From NCBI GenBank assembly GCA_002417975.1, contig DIDE01000010.1:1-24944 (forward strand): DNA of 24,944 bases, written 5' to 3'. Origin of the DNA: Eggerthellaceae bacterium UBA5808 (GTDB lineage Bacteria; Actinomycetota; Coriobacteriia; Coriobacteriales; Eggerthellaceae). The stretch's first letter is position 1, and the number at the start of each line of letters is the position of its first letter. The position numbers and the translations under genes were made by a program. The notes beneath the pieces were generated by a model, which saw only the letters and a program-made list of their open reading frames with translations, was not told the DNA's origin and made no database searches. Below, one piece after another: positions 14,038-22,830 of this stretch.

Positions 14038-16992
14038 ATGACGAGCAAACAGACAGACACCTCTTTAACACCGCATTCCCAGCCACTCGATCTTATATCC
14101 GAACTCGATACGTTAGCTGCACAGCATGGTCCTCAACCCATTGTGCTTGTATGCAACAATCAAGCAAAGATTATATGCGCGCGGCGACTTGCCCTCTGCA
14201 AGCATTCATTCGGAGTAACGGTTGCAACCTTTACGGATTGGGTTAAAGACCTTTGGGATCTTTGGGGCGATGGACGCACCTTGGTGTCTTCAGAACTGCG
14301 CCAGCTTTTGCTCTGGAAATGTATTACCGCTTCTATTCAACCTACGCACACAGATGCAGCCATTGATACGTCACCAAAACCGATGGATAGTACCGATTCT
14401 CTAAGTAACGATAATGTTCAGTTTCCCAATCCATCGGCTCCTACACGTGGAATCATTTCCCTCGCCGAGCAGCTCGCGCGCCAAGCATTGCCGATCTTTG
14501 ATGGAGTTGATAACGCTCAAGGTATTACTGTATGCGAACGCCAACTTATCACTGCACTATCTAATTACGAGCAGCAACTCACCAAATTAGGATATGTCGA
14601 GCAATCACGCGCGCTTGCCCTGTTAAACGACCGTATGCCTTTATCAGCATATCAACCGCTCATGTATCAATTTGACTATACGGATGTGTCCATCGACGAG
14701 CGTGCATTTCTTCATGCACTCAACGCGCACCCCGTTGAACTCGCTCACAAAGATTACCAAGTTAGCGAACTTGCTCAGCTCAAGCAATTACTGTTTCATC
14801 GTGGCCCCGACAATGCACCCATTAGACCAACGGGAGCATTAACCTGTGTATTCGCGTCAGGGATAAGTGCACAAAATAACGCAATGCTGCAAGCAATTTT
14901 AGATGCAGTTGCCACTAGTGCTGCGTGCACGACACAAAGTGAATCATCTATTATCGTAGCAAGCGAAGATCCGTATCGTTGGTTCCAGAATTTAGCGCCT
15001 GCACTCACTCAACGTTCCATTGCATACGATATTCAAGCATCATGTTCGTTTAAAACAACGTATCTTGGACGAGCATTAATTGATATTACCGAGCTCATCG
15101 ATGGTACCCCCGATGTTGCACGTGCAACCGACACGCTTTTTAATCCATGCACAGGCACATCGTGCTATTCTGCCTTTAAATCCGATCGGGCACATAGACA
15201 CAATCGCCTTATCACTAAAGACGACATTTTAACCGACCTGGCAGGATTGGCCCCCGATGATGCGCTGGGACTAATTTCAAATATAGAAGAAGGCGACATC
15301 AGCACTGCATGCGATACGTTTACACGACTTATCTGTTCGCATGCACATCTTTCCGAAGCCGAACGCTCGCGCGAACTCGCAGTATGCGCACGGTTCCGTT
15401 CACTCGGAAACCTTGCACAATCAATCGATATTCCACTAAACCAAGCACTTAACCTTTGTGCCGAAACATCAATACCATTCAGCGCAGCGACAAATATCAC
15501 AGACGATGTTCATTATTGCGTGCATTTTATGTCTGTTAGCGAAGCAGCAGCGCTCGATGCACAATCGGTCGATACGCTTATTATCGCCGACGCTGATGCA
15601 GTCGTGTACCCAGTTACTTCACCCGATGATTCGTTCCATACACTACTTGCAAAACTAGGCGTCAGTTTTGATGATGATCCCCTTACACATATGCGCACAC
15701 GCTGGATACATGTCATCGCAGCAGCGCAATCAAAGATCGTATGGGGACGAACGATGCATGACCAAGAAACAGAACGCCTTGCTGCAACAATCTTCGAAGA
15801 AGTTCTTGATTGTTATCGTTTGAGCCTTACCGAAGATAATGACATCGACGCTGCATCAGGCGTTCCACAAGCATTGCTCCCATGGACCACGATTGTCTCA
15901 GAAGCACCACTGACGCAAAATGCATTGTTTATGCCTGCAAAGTCCCAGCTCACTATCGAACTTCCTCCTACAGGATCTATTGATGCGCAACTTAAGGATG
16001 ACGTAGTTATTCCTCGACCTTACCGCGAGGCACACCCTGATGGCGTGAATCTTTCTCCATCGCAAATCGAAAGCTACCTTGAGTGCCCGTATCTTTGGTT
16101 CACTAAACGGCGACTTAAAGCTCAAGGTATCGACGAAGATTTTAGCAGCCTTGAACGCGGTACATTTGTTCATCGCGTTCTCGAGGAATATCATCGCGCG
16201 TTGACGTCGCATGAGATTGCGCGCGTCGATGCAACCTCGGTTGAAATTGCACATACAGTCATGGATGAAACATTTGCTTCCGTAGTTAAGCAACAACCAT
16301 TCGAAAAATTCGGCCGCCGTTATGCACCCATTAACAGTGTTGAAGAACGCCAACAGGCTGATATTCTTCCGCATTTACATTCATTTGTCGACGCAGAACA
16401 ATACTTTGCGCCTAACTACCGTACAAAGGCAGTGGAATGGAGTTATGGCGAATCCTATCCGTTCCCTTATGCCGGTGCGCAAATCTGCGGCACAATCGAC
16501 CGAATAGATGTCGACACAGAGCATAATCGCGCGATTATTATTGATTACAAAACCTCACTTACACCTGTATACACCTTGTTTGAGGCAAGCAAAGATGATG
16601 ACAGCTCAAACAAAGAGTTCCATCTCCCTCGAAAAATGCAGGCTCTCGTTTACGCAAAAGTTGTTCGCGATCTTTTAGGGCTTGATGTTGTAGCAACACT
16701 CTATGTGAATCCGCTCAACCAATTAGCAGCAGGAGCATTTGATCAGCGTATTTTCTCTAACGACGATGTACTTATTCCTCACCGCTGGATGGACCAATGC
16801 TCTATCCCTTGTCACGACATCGATTCATTCGACACCCTTATTGATCGTTCAGAAGAAATGGTGGCAAACCGCCTACTTGGACTTGCGCAAGATCGTGACA
16901 TCAGACCTAATCCTCTCGATGACGATGCTTGTCTGTATTGCCCTGTTGCTTTTTGCAGCCAACGGCGCGTACCTCAAAGGACTCGTTCATGA
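14038..16992 (+). CDS. addB: AddB-like helicase-nuclease subunit (PD-(D/E)XK, Fe-S)
   Basis: 984 residues. The N-terminal two thirds match only loosely to an inactivated helicase: I find no Walker A P-loop, only IVLVCNNQAKIICARR where one might sit. The C-terminal third is a PD-(D/E)XK nuclease: LSPSQIESYLECPYLWF with Cys683, SLERGTFVHRVLEEYH, AQICGTIDRID, IIIDYKTS with Asp836 and Lys838, a QALVYA helix near the active site, and Cys965-x2-Cys968-x4-Cys973. With Cys683 these can hold the 4Fe-4S staple of AddB and Cas4 nucleases; the usual last spacing is five. Together with AddA, which overlaps by ATGA, it should process double-strand breaks before recombination. AdnB or a generic nuclease label are alternatives. 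The start is supported by the leaderless promoter rather than a ribosome site. Confidence 0.85.
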   Translation: MTSKQTDTSLTPHSQPLDLISELDTLAAQHGPQPIVLVCNNQAKIICARRLALCKHSFGVTVATFTDWVKDLWDLWGDGRTLVSSELRQLLLWKCITASIQPTHTDAAIDTSPKPMDSTDSLSNDNVQFPNPSAPTRGIISLAEQLARQALPIFDGVDNAQGITVCERQLITALSNYEQQLTKLGYVEQSRALALLNDRMPLSAYQPLMYQFDYTDVSIDERAFLHALNAHPVELAHKDYQVSELAQLKQLLFHRGPDNAPIRPTGALTCVFASGISAQNNAMLQAILDAVATSAACTTQSESSIIVASEDPYRWFQNLAPALTQRSIAYDIQASCSFKTTYLGRALIDITELIDGTPDVARATDTLFNPCTGTSCYSAFKSDRAHRHNRLITKDDILTDLAGLAPDDALGLISNIEEGDISTACDTFTRLICSHAHLSEAERSRELAVCARFRSLGNLAQSIDIPLNQALNLCAETSIPFSAATNITDDVHYCVHFMSVSEAAALDAQSVDTLIIADADAVVYPVTSPDDSFHTLLAKLGVSFDDDPLTHMRTRWIHVIAAAQSKIVWGRTMHDQETERLAATIFEEVLDCYRLSLTEDNDIDAASGVPQALLPWTTIVSEAPLTQNALFMPAKSQLTIELPPTGSIDAQLKDDVVIPRPYREAHPDGVNLSPSQIESYLECPYLWFTKRRLKAQGIDEDFSSLERGTFVHRVLEEYHRALTSHEIARVDATSVEIAHTVMDETFASVVKQQPFEKFGRRYAPINSVEERQQADILPHLHSFVDAEQYFAPNYRTKAVEWSYGESYPFPYAGAQICGTIDRIDVDTEHNRAIIIDYKTSLTPVYTLFEASKDDDSSNKEFHLPRKMQALVYAKVVRDLLGLDVVATLYVNPLNQLAAGAFDQRIFSNDDVLIPHRWMDQCSIPCHDIDSFDTLIDRSEEMVANRLLGLAQDRDIRPNPLDDDACLYCPVAFCSQRRVPQRTRS

Positions 16993-19900
16993 ATCTTGAT
17001 ACATGCACACCACAGCAAAGACAATGTATTGAGGATCTTCATGCACCTCTTATTATTTGCGCAGGTGCCGGTAGCGGCAAAACATTCACGCTTACACGCC
17101 GCGTTGTGAATGCACTGCTTCCCCAGCCCAAAACGGGAGATGCACCCCTACTTGACGACATAGATCAGGCGCTCATTATAACGTTTACTAATAAAGCGGC
17201 TGGAGAGTTGCGCTCACGCATTCGCTCGACGTTGCGTTCAGAGCAGTTAATTGACCAAGCGCTCAAAACTGACGATGCATGGATATCAACTATACATGGT
17301 GCATGTACGCGTATTCTTCGCGCACATGCCCTAGAAATTGGAATCGATCCCTCTTTCACTATTGCCATGGGAGCAGATCAAGATGCATACATAGCCCAGG
17401 CAATTGATGTGACACTGCAGGAAATGCGCAACGGAACAGACACGCAAACCTATCGTAGACTTTTTGATCTGTATGGAACCGATCGTGTGATCAATATGGT
17501 TCGCGCACTTCTTAACTCTACGTCGTCGCTTCCGCAAGGCATTAACAGTCTGAATATGGGACCTCAACCAATGGATGCAACCGCTATCGCTTGTGCGCTC
17601 ATTCCCGCATGTGAAGATGCGCTCACCTGTATGAAGCCCACATCAAAAGGCGCGCAGCATACGAGTCAACTCCTTGATGATTTGCAAACATTTACTGAAG
17701 CAACAGCCGACAGCACGACACTCGATACACTCTGTGCAATTCTTGAAAGCGCAAAAGCACCAACAGGCAAGGCTGATGCCGTACAGCATCTTGTAGGAAT
17801 GATCTATGACGCCAAACGTATGCTCAATCAAACACGTTCGTATCCCCTGCTCAAAGCCATAGTATCTTTTGCACAATGTACTGATGAGCATTATCGCTCC
17901 TTATTGCATGAACAAGGGGCACTTGATGCAAGTGAGCTTATACGCCTCACCTTACAAACATTTGATACGTATCCCTCGATCGCACAGCAATACACCAATA
18001 AATTTAAGCTGGTCATGGTCGATGAATTTCAGGATACGAGCCAATTGCAAATTGACATGATCAAACGCGTTGCTGGCAACAACTGCATTCATCTTTGCAC
18101 CGTTGGCGATGCGCAACAGAGCATTTATCGCTTTCAAGGCGCCGATGTCAATGTGTACCTACGACATAAACAGGATATGACTTCGCCTCAAATTGGCGCT
18201 CATCATATTGAGCTCAAGGATAACTTTAGAAGCCACGAAGATATTTTATCGTTCGTGCGGTGTATATGTGGACAAGAAGGATACTTCGACGAACCCTTCC
18301 TTGATCTTCATGCCCAACCAAGTGCCGAACGTGAAGCCAAAGGGTGTCATTATTATGGTACGCAGCCACGCATAACCGTAACGGTTACAGCAGCTCAATC
18401 AAGTGAAGATGCCATTACGTCTCAAGCAACAGCGATCGCGCAGCAATTCGCATCATGGCGCAAGGCGGGTCATGCACCGAGCGAAATGGTTATCCTTTTA
18501 GGAAAAATGTCTCATGCACATGTATATGCGGACGCACTCAATGCGGTTGGCCTTAACTGTACGCTGTCGGGCGGCGCAGGATTTAACACGGCACCAGAAA
18601 CCGAACTTTCGCTTGCGCTCCTGCGTGTAATTGCCAATCCTTACGAATCCGAAGCCGCACTAGAAATTCTTACCAGCGATGTCTTACCGATTTCATCCGA
18701 TGACCTCCTCCAGCTTGCAACCAAAACAGATGATGTAAGTGGACGGAAATTAGCGCAGCATTTAGGCAATGGACTTGTTGATCTAGATGCACAACCACAA
18801 CATCCATCCCCGCTACTTGTTCACGCAATGGATGTACTCCATCGCGCATGGAATCGTATTGGACATGATGCGCCTAGTACTATATTTGGCACAGCAATCG
18901 CCGAAAGTGGCTGGCTACATCGCCTTGAACAACAAGGAGTACGAGGTCAGGCCCAAGCGGCAAATGTACTGAAGTTTCAACAAATGATTGCACAGATCGA
19001 GCAAACACCAGGATACGACATTGCTCAGGTTGTATACGATATGTCTGCAGCGCTGAATCAAAAAGAAAAAGCAGGAACGTTATCTATCGACACCAATGAT
19101 GCCGTACGCATTATGACTGTCCATGCCTCTAAGGGCTTGGAGTTTCCGCTTGTCGCTGTTGCGGAATGTTTTGCCCGCACTTCGTCTCGAAATCCGCTGC
19201 ACACTTTGTCAGATAAAGGAACCGAATACGTCACTTTATCGCTTCCGAGTGATCAGTCATTTTCCGTTTCTTCAAAGAAGACCAACCAAAGATTGATTCA
19301 AGATCCAGCTAACGCCGCAAACGCACTCGAATTCCAATCGGCAATTCGCTCAACGGACACCGATCGTGACCTCGCCGAACGTCGCCGCCTTTTTTATGTA
19401 GCTGCTACACGTGCAAGCGAAGCCCTATATATTGCAATAAACGAACGCAGTTCGGCGCGCTCATTTAATGGTGTCGATGGACAACTTTTGTCAGGACTTT
19501 TCCCTGGAGAAGACGAATTTCCTCACGATACGCGCATGGTGGAATATGGGGGAACTCAACCTTTGTGCTACACCTGGATCGATGCAACACCTACAGATGA
19601 ACCAGCGATAGATGAGATAGATGACACAACGTGCCTTAGTAGCGACCATGTCGAAACTGGTTCTGTCGATCAACCTATCGAGGTTACGATACCCCAGTTG
19701 GATACTCCGCCCGTAATTGATCTTCAGACCATCGCGTATCAACCTGATTTCTTTTCGTATTCCTCGCTTGCACATGATCATGCCGAACTTACAGAGAATG
19801 CAGACGACGAGAATACAGCTACTATCAATGATCATGAACGTGCCACAGCTCTTGCAAATAGTTCCGATCACGAACATGATTCTGTTAGTACGAACCCGCA

Positions 19901-20585
19901 TGGCAACGACTTCGATAACAAGATACCTGACGATGTATCTAGAAATATTACATTAGCAGCAGCTAGCAGTAGCAGCGATGAAGAAATCTTGGGAGACAAC
20001 ATCTCCGCCATCCGCTCCGACGACCCTGATTGCGCAACAACCTTCGGATCTGCTGTTCATCGCGCATGTGAATGGGTGGCGTATCATGATGCACCACCAT
20101 CAGATCAAGAATGCCGACAATACAGTATGTATTGCGCTCAACGCTACGATCTTAAACAAGAAGAACGACTCAACACAGCACTTATACGCTGGACGCATTC
20201 GTCGCTTTGCGCGGACGTATTAGCTATGGGCACTCACCGACCAGAAGTTCCATTCTGCATGTCAGTTGGTAATGGATATCTTCAGGGAGCAATTGACCTT
20301 CTCTGCGCTTCTGATGATGCGCACGTTCATATCGTTGATTACAAAACGGGCGGATCGCCTGATGAATCAAGGGAGGAGTTGCATATTAAGCATCTTCTGC
20401 AATCACAATGTTATGCGTTAGTTGCGCTTGAGCATGGATATCAGCAGGTAGACATGGATTTCGTACGACTCGAGCAGCAGGATTCGAACGATCCAACACA
20501 GCCACAACGAGTAACATACCATTATGATCTGTCAGATTACGATACGCTTTTGCAGCACATCACCGAACTCTACCAAACAGATTAA
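16989..20585 (+). CDS. addA: AddA-like UvrD-type helicase with C-terminal nuclease domain
   Basis: 1198 residues. SF1A helicase motifs in order: Q-motif CTPQQRQCI, Walker A AGAGSGKT (25-32), Ia ITFTNKAAGELRSRIR, motif II MVDEFQDTS (Asp345-Glu346), III TVGDAQQSIYRFQGAD, IV LKDNFRSHEDI, V RIMTVHASKGLEFPLVAV and VI RRLFYVAATRASEALYI. The C-terminal nuclease shows FGSAVHRACEW, LQGAIDLL (Asp1103) and IVDYKTG (Asp1117, Lys1119), with Gln-rich SQCYALVAL after it. Between them, about 866-1015 is an acidic Asp/Glu/Ser/His-rich linker, longer than I expect. It unwinds and cuts DNA ends with AddB. ATG at 16989 overlaps the addB stop by four bases and follows AAAGG by about 8 nt; the open frame upstream to 16929 lies inside addB and is not needed. 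AdnA is the alternative name. Confidence 0.92.
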   Translation: MNLDTCTPQQRQCIEDLHAPLIICAGAGSGKTFTLTRRVVNALLPQPKTGDAPLLDDIDQALIITFTNKAAGELRSRIRSTLRSEQLIDQALKTDDAWISTIHGACTRILRAHALEIGIDPSFTIAMGADQDAYIAQAIDVTLQEMRNGTDTQTYRRLFDLYGTDRVINMVRALLNSTSSLPQGINSLNMGPQPMDATAIACALIPACEDALTCMKPTSKGAQHTSQLLDDLQTFTEATADSTTLDTLCAILESAKAPTGKADAVQHLVGMIYDAKRMLNQTRSYPLLKAIVSFAQCTDEHYRSLLHEQGALDASELIRLTLQTFDTYPSIAQQYTNKFKLVMVDEFQDTSQLQIDMIKRVAGNNCIHLCTVGDAQQSIYRFQGADVNVYLRHKQDMTSPQIGAHHIELKDNFRSHEDILSFVRCICGQEGYFDEPFLDLHAQPSAEREAKGCHYYGTQPRITVTVTAAQSSEDAITSQATAIAQQFASWRKAGHAPSEMVILLGKMSHAHVYADALNAVGLNCTLSGGAGFNTAPETELSLALLRVIANPYESEAALEILTSDVLPISSDDLLQLATKTDDVSGRKLAQHLGNGLVDLDAQPQHPSPLLVHAMDVLHRAWNRIGHDAPSTIFGTAIAESGWLHRLEQQGVRGQAQAANVLKFQQMIAQIEQTPGYDIAQVVYDMSAALNQKEKAGTLSIDTNDAVRIMTVHASKGLEFPLVAVAECFARTSSRNPLHTLSDKGTEYVTLSLPSDQSFSVSSKKTNQRLIQDPANAANALEFQSAIRSTDTDRDLAERRRLFYVAATRASEALYIAINERSSARSFNGVDGQLLSGLFPGEDEFPHDTRMVEYGGTQPLCYTWIDATPTDEPAIDEIDDTTCLSSDHVETGSVDQPIEVTIPQLDTPPVIDLQTIAYQPDFFSYSSLAHDHAELTENADDENTATINDHERATALANSSDHEHDSVSTNPHGNDFDNKIPDDVSRNITLAAASSSSDEEILGDNISAIRSDDPDCATTFGSAVHRACEWVAYHDAPPSDQECRQYSMYCAQRYDLKQEERLNTALIRWTHSSLCADVLAMGTHRPEVPFCMSVGNGYLQGAIDLLCASDDAHVHIVDYKTGGSPDESREELHIKHLLQSQCYALVALEHGYQQVDMDFVRLEQQDSNDPTQPQRVTYHYDLSDYDTLLQHITELYQTD

Positions 20586-20868
20586 GATATCTTGCATGCT
20601 TTCGGTATTGCGATAGCACTATAAGATGTATTGAAATTACGGCAATTCTACGAGACCCATAGGATCCCCTTACGCATCGATTGGATGCCGTATCCGCAAC
20701 ATGCCGGCAGTATTAGAAGATCCGCAGGATTCACCATCAGAAGTATGGCAGCACTATTAATCCATTGAATTCGGAAAACGCATCTGTTTTTTCGTTAAAA
20801 TCAGGAAATATACCTGTAATAGTTTATGGATATTAACTGAAACAAATGTCCAATCCATTTGATGTTCA
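20586..20868. other. Non-coding stretch after addA
   Basis: I see no gene, terminator or repeat in these bases. AddA has no intrinsic terminator next to its stop; the first good one on plus is at 20911-20959. Confidence 0.4.
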
Positions 20869-20897
20869 TTGCTATTCAAAAAGATGAAACATATAGT
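20869..20897 (+). promoter_or_regulatory. Strong sigma-70-type promoter for a short RNA
   Basis: TTGCTA (20869-20874), exactly 17 nt, then TATAGT (20892-20897). The -10 matches the consensus at five of six positions and the -35 at four. The predicted start is near 20904, only a few bases before the terminator hairpin. Confidence 0.55.
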
Positions 20898-20903
20898 AGT
20901 AAA

Positions 20904-20959
20904 TGTCCCTGAGAGCAGCGGGTCTTCCCCTTTATCATCCCGCTGCTTCTCCCTTTTTT
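20904..20959 (+). ncRNA. Candidate ~55-nt small RNA made of one terminator hairpin with a C-rich loop
   Basis: From the predicted start near 20904 the transcript would be a short 5' tail, then a 9-bp perfect stem AGCAGCGGG/CCCGCTGCT (20914-20922 with 20939-20947) extended by GAG/CTC past a bulged T, then CC and six T. The 16-nt loop TCTTCCCCTTTATCAT exposes a UCUUCCCCUUU tract that could pair with A/G-rich ribosome sites. There is no start codon followed by a usable frame. It could instead be the terminator of the addAB mRNA 370 nt upstream, but the promoter directly before it argues for its own transcript. Confidence 0.5.
20911..20959 (+). terminator. Rho-independent terminator
   Basis: GC-rich stem of 9 bp (12 with the bulge) followed by CCTTTTTT. 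On the minus strand no T-run follows, so it works only on plus. Confidence 0.8.
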
Positions 20960-21125
20960 AAATCATTTAGCTAATCTTATATAAGCAATTGTTGCATCGG
21001 CAAACTAAGTTAGCCTCTGCCTAAGCAGCTGCTATTAATTGATCAGATGCTACCCCAAATGTCGTTACTGGTTATCGAGCCATAAGCAACGCAATGTTAT
21101 AAACTGCTTGAAACGGCGCCATTTA

Positions 21126-21146
21126 AGCACCAAGCACCAAGCACCA
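21126..21146 (+). repeat. Three tandem copies of AGCACCA
   Basis: AGCACCA occurs three times in a row (21126-21132, 21133-21139, 21140-21146). The last two bases overlap the left arm of the adjacent inverted repeat. Confidence 0.85.
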
Positions 21147-21185
21147 TCATGCCCTATGTGATAGCGTTTCACATAGGGCATGATG
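21145..21185. repeat. Perfect 17-bp inverted repeat downstream of the amidohydrolase gene
   Basis: CATCATGCCCTATGTGA (21145-21161) and TCACATAGGGCATGATG (21169-21185) are exact reverse complements with a 7-nt loop. It lies 26 nt beyond the amidohydrolase stop and so may end that transcript, but no T-run follows on the minus strand (three GTGCTTG-type repeats follow instead). On plus a TTTTT lies 10 nt after the stem. The remaining 20960-21125 bases show nothing else. Confidence 0.75.
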
Positions 21186-21211
21186 TAACATTGCATTTTT
21201 CACAGCTACGT

Positions 21212-22036
21212 TTACTTGTCTAGCTCATAAAAACGGGCAAAGTTATCGTAAAACAACTGCGTATATTCCTGATGAGTAAGCCCAAGAGCAAATATTCTAT
21301 CAAGCTCTTTACGATGGTCCCACATTGGAAAATCAGTTCCAAACATGAGATGCTCGATACCAATTTCATCAATAAGCGAACGCACTTCATCAGCGGAAGC
21401 CCACTTAGTCATCGAACTTGTATCGTACATGATGTCAGCACCAGCAAGTGCAAGCGGACGTTTTTTCCAAAGGCGGCAGCAGCCAAAATGTGCCGCATGA
21501 CACTTCATATCAGGAATCTTATCAAGCACACGAGCTAGACGCTCAGGCGATGAATAATCTACTCGATCGTCCCCTACATGAAAGAGGATTACCAGCCCAT
21601 GCTCAGTTGCCGATTGATACAGTGGCATCATAGCCGGGTCGTCAATATTGAACTTCTGAAAATCAGGATGAAGTTTAATGCCGTGAAGTCCCAGATCAAC
21701 AATTTGATCCATAAGAGCATCAGGGTCAGTTACATCTTGATGTGCTGTGCCAAGACCAACAAACTCTGGATGCGACTGGCATTCTTGGGCAATAAAGTGG
21801 TTGATTGAATCAACCTGATGGAGTGTTGTTGCCGCGCTACAAACCAAATAGCGCTCGACGCCAATGCGCGCACCTTCTTGAAGCAAAACCGATGAGACTG
21901 GATCTTTTACCGCCATATCGGTTTCGTAATATGCCCCAATTGCATTTGCTGCTTTTGCCGCAATTTTATCCGTATATATATGTGTGTGAGCATCGGCAAT
22001 ACGATACGTATAGCCATCCTCTGCAGTAAAACTCAT
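21212..22036 (-). CDS. Metal-dependent amidohydrolase (amidohydrolase 2 family)
   Basis: A 274-residue TIM-barrel hydrolase. Metal ligands and active-site residues expected of the family are visible: DAHTHIY with His17 and His19 at the N-terminus, GIKLHPDF with Lys121, ILFHVGDD with His153, CHAAHFG with His180/His183, and MFGTDFPMWD with Asp235 near the end. Related enzymes decarboxylate or hydrolyse aromatic and lactone substrates (ACMSD and 4-oxalomesaconate hydratase-like groups). No substrate can be assigned, and the neighbours give no pathway. AAGGAG lies about 7 nt before the ATG. A palindrome covers the predicted promoter, so repression by a dimeric regulator is plausible. Confidence 0.9.
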   Translation of the reverse strand: MSFTAEDGYTYRIADAHTHIYTDKIAAKAANAIGAYYETDMAVKDPVSSVLLQEGARIGVERYLVCSAATTLHQVDSINHFIAQECQSHPEFVGLGTAHQDVTDPDALMDQIVDLGLHGIKLHPDFQKFNIDDPAMMPLYQSATEHGLVILFHVGDDRVDYSSPERLARVLDKIPDMKCHAAHFGCCRLWKKRPLALAGADIMYDTSSMTKWASADEVRSLIDEIGIEHLMFGTDFPMWDHRKELDRIFALGLTHQEYTQLFYDNFARFYELDK

Positions 22037-22056
22037 AAGTGCTCCTTATCCTTTTT

Positions 22057-22082
22057 GAGCACTATAGCACGCAATAGTGCTC
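22057..22082 (-). promoter_or_regulatory. Extended -10 promoter within a perfect 9-bp palindrome (candidate operator)
   Basis: GAGCACTAT (22057-22065) and ATAGTGCTC (22074-22082) are exact inverted repeats separated by 8 nt. On the minus strand the extended -10 TGCTATAGT lies inside, with TATAGT at 22066-22061. The ATG is about 25 nt downstream. A dimer bound here would cover the promoter. Confidence 0.5.
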
Positions 22083-22330
22083 ATTTGCATCAGATCGGAC
22101 GCAATCGAGATATTCATCTAATTAATCACAAAGTATCATGGAGCACTAAGGAATCCAGTAAAGGAATTCCTTATTTATATCTATCGCATAGCACTATGAA
22201 TCACTTTCAAATGCACAATAAAATGAGCAAACACATCAGTAAATTCTATAAATAATTTCACGATATCTTTGGCTCTGGTTTAAAGAAAACACCTTATTGG
22301 TAATTTATACCTGTTGCTATATATTAACCT
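22083..22330. other. Non-coding stretch upstream of the amidohydrolase
   Basis: AT-rich. The only structure is a 7-bp stem AAGGAAT/ATTCCTT (22148-22154 with 22166-22172) with no T-run. No gene is seen. Confidence 0.35.
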
Positions 22331-22349
22331 TGAATACAACTTAGAAGAA

Positions 22350-22825
22350 GATTACGACATTGAGACGTATAGGCGACCTCAATGTAGCAACTTAAATGTA
22401 ATCCCATAGGGGATTACATTATTGCAACTCATAAGAGACTCCAATGTAGAACCATTGAATGAAGACGAGCGAAGGGATATGTCGCTGAGACGTATAAGGG
22501 ATGTCAAGGCAGCATCTTCGAGTACACTCTGACCGCGAGAATCGCCGTCGTAACGTATACGTATCCCTGATGTAGCATCTCCGAATACATTCTGACCAAG
22601 GAAAATACCGTTGAGACGTATTCGTAACCTAAATGTAGCGCCTTGAATGAAGCGCTGGCGAATAGATGCCAATTCGCGTTTTCCGAACGTAGACAATAGG
22701 TAATACGCCTCCATAACACCTGATAAGAAGCGCGACCTATAGGATTCAGAAAATGTCCGATACCCTGTGGGTGAAAAAATCTCGCGTTTCGGCACTTGCT
22801 CGCCAGCGTGACGACATTCCGTCAC
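22350..22825 (-). pseudogene. Remnant of a repeat protein, possibly BspA-type leucine-rich repeats
   Basis: The open frame 22379-22825 (148 codons, GTG start, no clear ribosome site) reads as 21-residue units: RFIQGATFRLRIRLNGIFLG, NVFGDATSGIRIRYDGDSRG, SVLEDAALTSLIRLSDISLR, then SSFNGSTLESLMSCNN. This resembles BspA-type (LRR_5) repeats of the form AFxGCxSLTSIxLPxSVTSIG with about two residues missing per unit. After the frame stops at 22379 the repeat continues in a shifted frame (ATLRSPIRLNVV), showing a frameshift near 22390-22400. No signal peptide or anchor is present. BspA-like proteins are surface proteins elsewhere. The repeat is clear; the family is a guess from pattern. Confidence 0.45.
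22365..22680 (-). repeat. Degenerate tandem repeat, ~63-bp period
   Basis: The ACGTAT core recurs at 22365, 22490, 22553 and 22616, with a diverged ACTCAT at 22427. Intervals of 62-63 nt show five units. Read on the minus strand each is a 21-codon unit. Confidence 0.75.
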
Positions 22826-22830
22826 GCTGG
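22803..22830. repeat. 11-bp inverted repeat
   Basis: CCAGCGTGACG (22803-22813) and CGTCACGCTGG (22820-22830) pair perfectly around ACATTC. No T-run follows on either strand. It lies between the minus-strand repeat remnant and a plus-strand one. Confidence 0.6.

Noticed and set aside
14038..20585. AdnA/AdnB rather than AddA/AddB
   Set aside because: AdnAB subunits both keep active helicase motifs; here the first protein shows none, which fits AddB better.
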